Below are positions 6,663 to 6,695 of a stretch of 6,695 bases of DNA, one piece after another. A program made the position numbers and the translations under genes. The notes beneath the pieces were generated by a model, which saw only the letters and a list, made by a program, of their open reading frames with translations, made no database searches and had not been told where the DNA came from. Location: contig DBMZ01000174.1 of assembly GCA_002299005.1 (NCBI GenBank), positions 5,504-12,198 of the forward strand, written 5' to 3'. Position 1 is the stretch's first letter. The number at the start of each line of letters is the position of its first letter. This stretch comes from Alphaproteobacteria bacterium UBA685 (GTDB taxonomy: Bacteria; Pseudomonadota; Alphaproteobacteria; Puniceispirillales; Puniceispirillaceae).

Positions 6663-6695
6663 GTCTATTCATCTCGTGATTCGTCCTATTACGGT

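Noticed and set aside
6669..6695. Possible C-terminal end of an upstream - strand gene (eight codons, then TGA 6 bp before DUF484)
   Set aside because: Eight codons are too few to identify or support a gene, and the window ends there.

Overview
This is chromosomal housekeeping DNA from a Gram-negative bacterium, most likely an alphaproteobacterium. The E1o-E2o-E3 gene order (sucA-sucB-lpdA), the protein sequences and the DUF484-xerC pair all fit that group. Base composition is moderate rather than high in GC. A marine lineage of the Rhodospirillales or SAR116 type is possible, but that is only an impression. No mobile element, phage gene, tRNA, rRNA or CRISPR array is visible.

Layout: bases 1-4946 on the + strand carry three co-directional genes of the 2-oxoglutarate dehydrogenase complex. 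They are sucA (E1, its 5' end lies before the window), sucB (E2, complete) and lpdA (E3, complete). sucA and sucB are separated by 83 bp holding a stem-loop and a strong ribosome binding site. sucB and lpdA are separated by only 3 bp. Bases 4959-6662 on the - strand carry a DUF484 protein gene followed, 15 bp later, by a tyrosine recombinase gene of the XerC type. The two blocks converge with a 12-bp gap. The likely lpdA terminator lies inside the 3' end of xerC. Coding sequence covers nearly the whole window, and no stretch over 300 bp lacks a gene.

How the genes work together: SucA decarboxylates 2-oxoglutarate using thiamine diphosphate. SucB carries the succinyl group on its lipoyl lysine and transfers it to CoA. 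LpdA reoxidises the dihydrolipoyl group and passes electrons to NAD+. This is the 2-oxoglutarate to succinyl-CoA step of the TCA cycle. The opposite-strand pair belongs to chromosome maintenance: XerC acts at dif to resolve chromosome dimers, and DUF484 is its frequent neighbour of unknown role.

I did not find a new biological system. The points most worth a second look are small-scale: a terminator embedded in the convergent xerC coding region, a paired palindrome (13-bp perfect inverted repeat) inside the DUF484 gene, a 12-bp tandem repeat encoding a tetrapeptide repeat in DUF484, and the sucA-sucB intergenic stem-loop.
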